DNA of 16,387 bases from the NCBI GenBank assembly GCA_001821455.1, contig MHLY01000007.1:125202-141588 (forward strand), read 5' to 3'. The position numbers and the translations under genes were made by a program. Origin of the DNA: Candidatus Nealsonbacteria bacterium RBG_13_42_11. GTDB taxonomy: Bacteria > Patescibacteriota > Minisyncoccia > Minisyncoccales > RBG-13-42-11. This document shows positions 12,891-16,387 of the stretch, in pieces. Numbering within the stretch: the stretch's first letter is position 1; each line of letters begins with the position of its first letter. Under the pieces are notes generated by a model, which saw nothing but the letters and a program-made list of their open reading frames with translations, was not told the origin of the DNA and did no database searches.

Positions 12891-13598
12891 ATGCTTAAAG
12901 AACTTATAGACAAATTTTATTTTGACAGGCAAAAAGACAGGGAACAGCAGCATTTTTATATTACCGATGCCGGCAAATGCCCGCGGGCAGTCTTTTTTAA
13001 ATTTAAAAATGCCCCCCGTGAAGAAATGGAGGCAAGAGTTTTAAGAATGTTTGATCACGGCGACCATATTCACCAGTTAATTATGAAGCCGCTGCTGAGC
13101 ATAAGAGAGATTCATGTTGTGGCTTCCGAAGTGAATATTCCGCCGCAGGAATTGATTTCAGGAAGGGCTGATGCAATAATTTCAGACGGAAAAGATATGT
13201 ATGTTTTAGACATTAAAAGCATGAACAGCATGATTTTCGGAAAATTAGCAGAACCCAAAGAGGAAAATGTGGATCAGGTTCAGTTGTACATGCATTTCTT
13301 CAAGGTTCCCAAAGGAATACTGCTTTATGTGGATAAGGACAAACTGGAACTTAAAGATTTCGTGCTGACTTACGACGAGGCCCGCGTCAAAAATCTTTTA
13401 TCAGGTTTGGATTATCTGAAAAAACAAATTGATAAAAATATAATTCCCGCAAGAATTCCCGGATATCCAAACGATGATTGGCAATGCAAGTATTGTGCTT
13501 TTAGGCAAATTTGCGATCTCTCCAACGGCGGAGAAGTAAACTGGATGGATTTCAAAAAGAAAATTGAATCAAGGGAACAGGATATCGGAACGGTATAG
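12891..13598 (+). CDS. Cas4/RecB-like PD-(D/E)XK nuclease with predicted Fe-S cluster
   Basis: The 235-residue protein carries the RecB/Cas4 nuclease pattern: a histidine-rich HGDHIH (56-61), GRADAII with D94, VLDIKS with D107 and K109, and a QVQLY motif (Q129 to Y133). Four cysteines, C30 near the N-terminus and C199, C202 and C208 near the C-terminus, match the iron-sulfur arrangement of Cas4 and AddB. The likely activity is DNA exonuclease or flap cutting in repair. No cas gene or CRISPR array is nearby, so a CRISPR role is unlikely. The start is one base after the rpsI stop, with an AGAGG site at about 12881-12885, so it is the last gene of the ribosomal operon. Its last 30 bases overlap the convergent PEGA gene. 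The fold is well supported; the role is inference. Confidence 0.82.
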   Translation: MLKELIDKFYFDRQKDREQQHFYITDAGKCPRAVFFKFKNAPREEMEARVLRMFDHGDHIHQLIMKPLLSIREIHVVASEVNIPPQELISGRADAIISDGKDMYVLDIKSMNSMIFGKLAEPKEENVDQVQLYMHFFKVPKGILLYVDKDKLELKDFVLTYDEARVKNLLSGLDYLKKQIDKNIIPARIPGYPNDDWQCKYCAFRQICDLSNGGEVNWMDFKKKIESREQDIGTV

Positions 13599-14837
13599 AT
13601 TCTCCTTGCTTAAAATATAGAGTTTTTTATCGTATTGGCCCCAGAAGAAATCTGGGTTTTTAAATTCAGCCATATCCATAATGTTGATTTTATCCCGGTC
13701 GTCAATTTCGCCGATTTTCACTTTATCCCCGCTGTTAAACGTCAAATAATCGGAATTCAGCCAGAAAATATCGTCAATTTTCTCTGAAAGCCGGACTAAA
13801 AATAATTTGTCCCCGGCTTTTTTTTGCGGCTGGCTCATAATATCCTCTAAAAATAAAACCCAGATTTCGTTGTCCGAAAAATAGGCTAATTTTCTGGAAT
13901 CGGGAGAAACTTTTAAATCTTTAATCCCGTCGAAAAATTTCTCAAAAGATCTGGAATCAGAGTTAAACCGATATAAAGTTTGTCCTTCTTTCAGGAAAAT
14001 AAAATTAGAAAAAACCTCCAAACTGTATTCTGTTTCTTTTTTGACGGGGAACGATTTTTCCGTTAATTTCTCCTCATTTTTATATAAATTGCCGGAATTA
14101 TCCAGAGAATAACTATCGTTATTTATTTTCCTTGAAGCGACAGTATTTTCCGAAAGCGGCTGAGGTTTACTGCTTTTTTGCAGTGTCGCCGGAGTTTTAT
14201 CAAGGGAAATTGTGAAATATTTCAATTCTTCAGCCATGCCTATTTCTAAAGATATGTTTTTTGAATCCTCGGAGAATTCCAGATTCATTAAATCGGCCCC
14301 AATTTTTGAAATATCCGTTGAATACATCAGATGGCTTTTAACGTTTTTATCCGTTTCGTAGAGTTTCAGAGACCAGCCGTTTTTTTCCTTCTCCTTCAGA
14401 ACTATTTTTCTTTGGTCGGGAGAAAACCAGAAATTAGCCACGTTTTTGCTTAAAACAGTGAAGTCGGGATTAGCAGTAAATAAAACAATATTTTTTGCTT
14501 CCACAACTTCTTTTTCTTTTACTTCCAGGGTTTTTTCCCAGGAATAAAAACCCGCTTTTTTAACTTCTATTTTATATTTTTTAGGCAGAAGATCTTCAAT
14601 TAAAAGGGAACCGAAAATAAAATCGGTTTTCTGTTTTAATTCTCCGTCCAGATATACCTCAACTTGTTTTGGTAGGACCTTGAGATAAATTCCTCCGGTT
14701 TGAGTTAAAACTTTTCCGCCCGAAGGGGGATTCAAGTCAATCCGGTATCCCTGGGAGTACAGGCCGACCACCGGCGCCACCAGAATAAAAATAACCGTGA
14801 AAGTCAGAAACAAAATTGTCCGCGTCCTTTTAGTCAT
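13569..14837 (-). CDS. PEGA-domain membrane-anchored protein with propeller-like C-terminus
   Basis: The 422-residue protein starts with a basic end and one hydrophobic helix (about 8-27), a signal anchor without a lipobox. Residues at about 48-120 fit a PEGA domain: GGIYLKVLPKQVEVYLDG, then LLPKKYKIEVKKAGFYSWEKTLEVK. The rest contains recurring short beta units with phrases such as WFSPDQRKIVL, LEFSEDSKNISL, VSPDSRKLAYFSDN and IFWLNSDYLTF. These look like TolB/WD-type propeller blades. It should face the outside of the cell and may bind peptidoglycan or surface layers; that is inference from PEGA proteins in general. It is the only minus-strand gene, has its own promoter, and is divergent from the transporter gene. 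Confidence 0.82.
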   Translation of the reverse strand: MTKRTRTILFLTFTVIFILVAPVVGLYSQGYRIDLNPPSGGKVLTQTGGIYLKVLPKQVEVYLDGELKQKTDFIFGSLLIEDLLPKKYKIEVKKAGFYSWEKTLEVKEKEVVEAKNIVLFTANPDFTVLSKNVANFWFSPDQRKIVLKEKEKNGWSLKLYETDKNVKSHLMYSTDISKIGADLMNLEFSEDSKNISLEIGMAEELKYFTISLDKTPATLQKSSKPQPLSENTVASRKINNDSYSLDNSGNLYKNEEKLTEKSFPVKKETEYSLEVFSNFIFLKEGQTLYRFNSDSRSFEKFFDGIKDLKVSPDSRKLAYFSDNEIWVLFLEDIMSQPQKKAGDKLFLVRLSEKIDDIFWLNSDYLTFNSGDKVKIGEIDDRDKINIMDMAEFKNPDFFWGQYDKKLYILSKENLYRSDILFP

Positions 14838-14845
14838 TATTTTTC

Positions 14846-14873
14846 ATTATACTAATTAACGAACTAAAATCAA
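14846..14873 (-). promoter_or_regulatory. Promoter of the PEGA-domain gene
   Basis: On the minus strand TTGATT (14873-14868), a 16-nt spacer and a perfect TATAAT (14851-14846) are followed by only 8 nt before the ATG at 14837. The predicted leader is 0-2 nt and there is no Shine-Dalgarno. Confidence 0.65.
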
Positions 14874-14908
14874 TTATTAATATTAACGTTCATTTATTCA
14901 AAAATATC

Positions 14909-14917
14909 TGTTAAAAT
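14909..14917 (+). promoter_or_regulatory. Extended -10 promoter of the MFS transporter gene
   Basis: TGTTAAAAT gives TG-N plus the hexamer TAAAAT (14912-14917), ending 8 nt before the ATG at 14926. The best -35 at 17 nt is a poor TTCATT (14889-14894). No Shine-Dalgarno is present. It is back to back with the PEGA promoter inside an 88-bp intergenic region. Confidence 0.5.
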
Positions 14918-14925
14918 ACTAAAAT

Positions 14926-16122
14926 ATGCCCTTTATCCCGAAAATTGAAAAAATAACCAGAGATGCCTCTCTTTCGCATTTCTTTTTAATGTTTGGATAC
15001 AAACTTTACTCTTTTTATTTTCCCTTATTCCTGGTGGCAAAAAGTTTTTCCCTTCCTCAGGTCGGCTACGCTAATTTTTTGATTTATCTTCCTATTGCTA
15101 TTTTCGCGCCCTTGGCAGGATTTTTAAACCATAAAATAAATCCGGCGATATTATCAGCCGTTGGAATTTTTGGCTACGGAATTCACGCCCTGGGAATGAT
15201 TATTTTCCCAAACCTCCCCGTTTTTTATTTATTCCAGATAATTTTGGGTATTTCCGCCAGCCTCTTTTTTGTCTCCTCAAGAGCAATTTTAATGGGTTCC
15301 AAATTGGAAAATTACGACCGGGCTTTCGCCTGGTTTTATTCAGCCAATTCCTATGCTGCAGCCATAGCTCCGGCCGTCGGCGCCTTGTTTATCTGGAAGT
15401 TCGGTTTTGCAGGAGTTTTTATCTTAAGTCTGGCGATTCAGGTTATTAATTCCGTCTTCTGCTTCAGCAGATTGAAAAAACACACCTCGCAAATGGCTGA
15501 CGGATTAAAAATTAAGCAGCAAAATAAGAATTACCGCTTCGCTTTATCGGAATTAAAACAGAAAAACACCTTTAGTTTCGTTTTTATTTCTTTTTTAGTT
15601 TTGGTTTTAGCCGGTTTTAACAACAGTTTCTTTGTTTTGTTCCTGAAAAATCTTAACTGGTCGCAAAATCAGATTTTAATTTTCAATTCTCTTTTATATC
15701 TCGTCTTTTTACCACTGTCTTTTTGGGTGATAAAACAGGTTGCCAGATTCAAGAGTGAAACAAATATTTCCTGGGGCAGCCAGGTGGCCGGATTTTTCTC
15801 AGTGGTATTGGGCGGGCTTTCAACCATCTTAAATTTCTCCTCCTTGTTTTTAATAACCCTTGGAACTTCCATCGGCGGTTTGATTGCTGAGGCCGGCCGT
15901 TCGGGACTTCTGTCCCTCAAATTAAAAAAGTATCCCGAGGAGTCGGCTGCCATTGATACGATTTTCGCTCCTTTGGCCACGGCTGCAGGTTCAATAATCG
16001 GCGGGCTGATAATTTTGCCCTTGGGATATTCCCTGATTTTTGTCATTTCCGGCCTCACAATTTTCCTAAGCGGCACCTTCGGTTTTTTATTCCAGAGAAG
16101 AAGGGATGGTTTGTCAAATTAG
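14926..16122 (+). CDS. Major facilitator superfamily transporter
   Basis: The 398-residue protein has about 12 hydrophobic segments (for example about 18-38, 47-66, 74-94, 98-117, 137-157, 160-180, 214-235, 249-269, 285-303, 305-322, 345-365, 367-388). A charged cytoplasmic loop (about 181-213) separates two six-helix halves, the normal MFS plan. A short basic or acidic loop after helix 2 (LNHKINPA) stands where motif A is expected, but the classical motif is degenerate. The substrate cannot be predicted. It starts 8 nt after its -10 and its last codons carry the -35 of mreB. Confidence 0.85.
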   Translation: MPFIPKIEKITRDASLSHFFLMFGYKLYSFYFPLFLVAKSFSLPQVGYANFLIYLPIAIFAPLAGFLNHKINPAILSAVGIFGYGIHALGMIIFPNLPVFYLFQIILGISASLFFVSSRAILMGSKLENYDRAFAWFYSANSYAAAIAPAVGALFIWKFGFAGVFILSLAIQVINSVFCFSRLKKHTSQMADGLKIKQQNKNYRFALSELKQKNTFSFVFISFLVLVLAGFNNSFFVLFLKNLNWSQNQILIFNSLLYLVFLPLSFWVIKQVARFKSETNISWGSQVAGFFSVVLGGLSTILNFSSLFLITLGTSIGGLIAEAGRSGLLSLKLKKYPEESAAIDTIFAPLATAAGSIIGGLIILPLGYSLIFVISGLTIFLSGTFGFLFQRRRDGLSN

Positions 16123-16139
16123 AAGGTTTAGGGTATTAT
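16111..16139 (+). promoter_or_regulatory. Promoter of mreB
   Basis: TTGTCA (16111-16116), a 17-nt spacer and TATTAT (16134-16139) are each one mismatch from consensus. The -35 is made of the last sense codons of the transporter gene. The -10 ends 10 nt before the ATG, predicting a leader of about 4 nt without a Shine-Dalgarno. Confidence 0.65.
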
Positions 16140-16149
16140 AAAAGATACT

Positions 16150-16387
16150 ATGATTACTAAAATTGGCATTGATTTAGGTACTTGCAATTCTCTGGTTTTT
16201 CTTCCTAAAAAAGGGGTGGTTTTACAGGAACCTTCGGTAGTTTCTGTTTCCATTCCGGAAAACAGGATTTTGGCCGTGGGAGAAACGGCCAAAGAAATGA
16301 TTGGCCGGACGCCGGATATTATTAAGGTTTACCGGCCTTTAAAAGACGGAGTCATTGCCGATTTCAGGGTCACTCAGGCGATGCTGA
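16150..16387 (+). CDS. mreB: Rod-shape protein MreB, N-terminal part (partial)
   Basis: MreB is the bacterial actin homologue that directs lateral cell-wall growth under the membrane. The 79 visible residues include the first phosphate-binding loop IGIDLGTCNSLVF, the VLQEPSVVSV strand, VGETAKEMIGRTP and the hallmark RPLKDGVIADF with VTQAML. The usual alanine in DLGTAN is a cysteine here (GTCNS). The rest of the roughly 340-residue protein lies beyond the window. It suggests a rod-shaped cell or localised wall growth. Confidence 0.95.
   Translation, partial: MITKIGIDLGTCNSLVFLPKKGVVLQEPSVVSVSIPENRILAVGETAKEMIGRTPDIIKVYRPLKDGVIADFRVTQAML

Noticed and set aside
12891..13598. CRISPR-Cas adaptation module suggested by the Cas4-like nuclease
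   Set aside because: No cas1, cas2, effector genes or repeat array are found in the window; the neighbours are ribosomal protein genes.
13569..14837. Plus-strand ORFs on the opposite strand of the PEGA gene
   Set aside because: The minus-strand frame is a single long ORF with signal anchor, PEGA motifs and a good promoter; no plus-strand alternative is comparable.

Overview
This is an AT-rich, gene-dense bacterial chromosome segment with almost no non-coding DNA. It has no insertion sequences, tRNA or rRNA genes, CRISPR arrays or recognisable phage genes. The mix of traits suggests a member of the Patescibacteria (Candidate Phyla Radiation), perhaps Parcubacteria-like: an RNA polymerase alpha subunit without a C-terminal domain, a strongly shortened alanyl-tRNA synthetase, a PEGA-domain membrane protein, a baseplate-J-like membrane protein, a pseudopilin fusion, and short housekeeping enzymes. 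That placement is an inference from protein architecture; there is no phylogenetic marker such as 16S rRNA here.

Layout. Positions 1-1303 hold the end of adk, then map (start codon overlapping the adk stop), then a small tryptophan-rich unknown protein whose 3' end contains an intrinsic terminator. Positions 1295-7695 are a mixed block that starts with a promoter abutting the terminator: a dolichyl-phosphate-glucose-synthase-like glycosyltransferase, a GalT-like nucleotidyltransferase, a pseudopilin fused to a large unknown domain, triosephosphate isomerase, a YkuK-family RNase H-like protein and a minimal alaS. Positions 7705-9007 encode a single-pass membrane protein with its own extended -10 promoter. 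Positions 9000-12889 are an alpha-operon-type ribosomal cluster (infA-rpmJ-rpsM-rpsK-rpsD-rpoA-rplQ) joined to rplM-rpsI, followed by a Cas4/RecB-like Fe-S nuclease. This nuclease ends in a 30-nt convergent overlap with a minus-strand PEGA-domain protein (13569-14837). Divergent from that gene are an MFS transporter and the start of mreB, which runs off the window.

How the parts work together. Most of the window is translation and transcription machinery. The usual bacterial order adk-map-infA-rpmJ-rpsM is split here by about 8.15 kb of unrelated genes. Genes at the start of transcription units (1330, 7724, 14837 minus, 14926, 16150) have a -10 hexamer ending only 6-10 nt before the ATG, and four of the five lack a Shine-Dalgarno sequence. 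This predicts leaderless or nearly leaderless mRNAs, while several operon-internal genes keep a purine-rich ribosome binding site. The observation pairs naturally with the missing alpha C-terminal domain. The infA promoter has a 9+9 bp palindrome filling the space between -35 and -10, the best operator candidate in the window. No dedicated defence, toxin or biosynthetic system was found.
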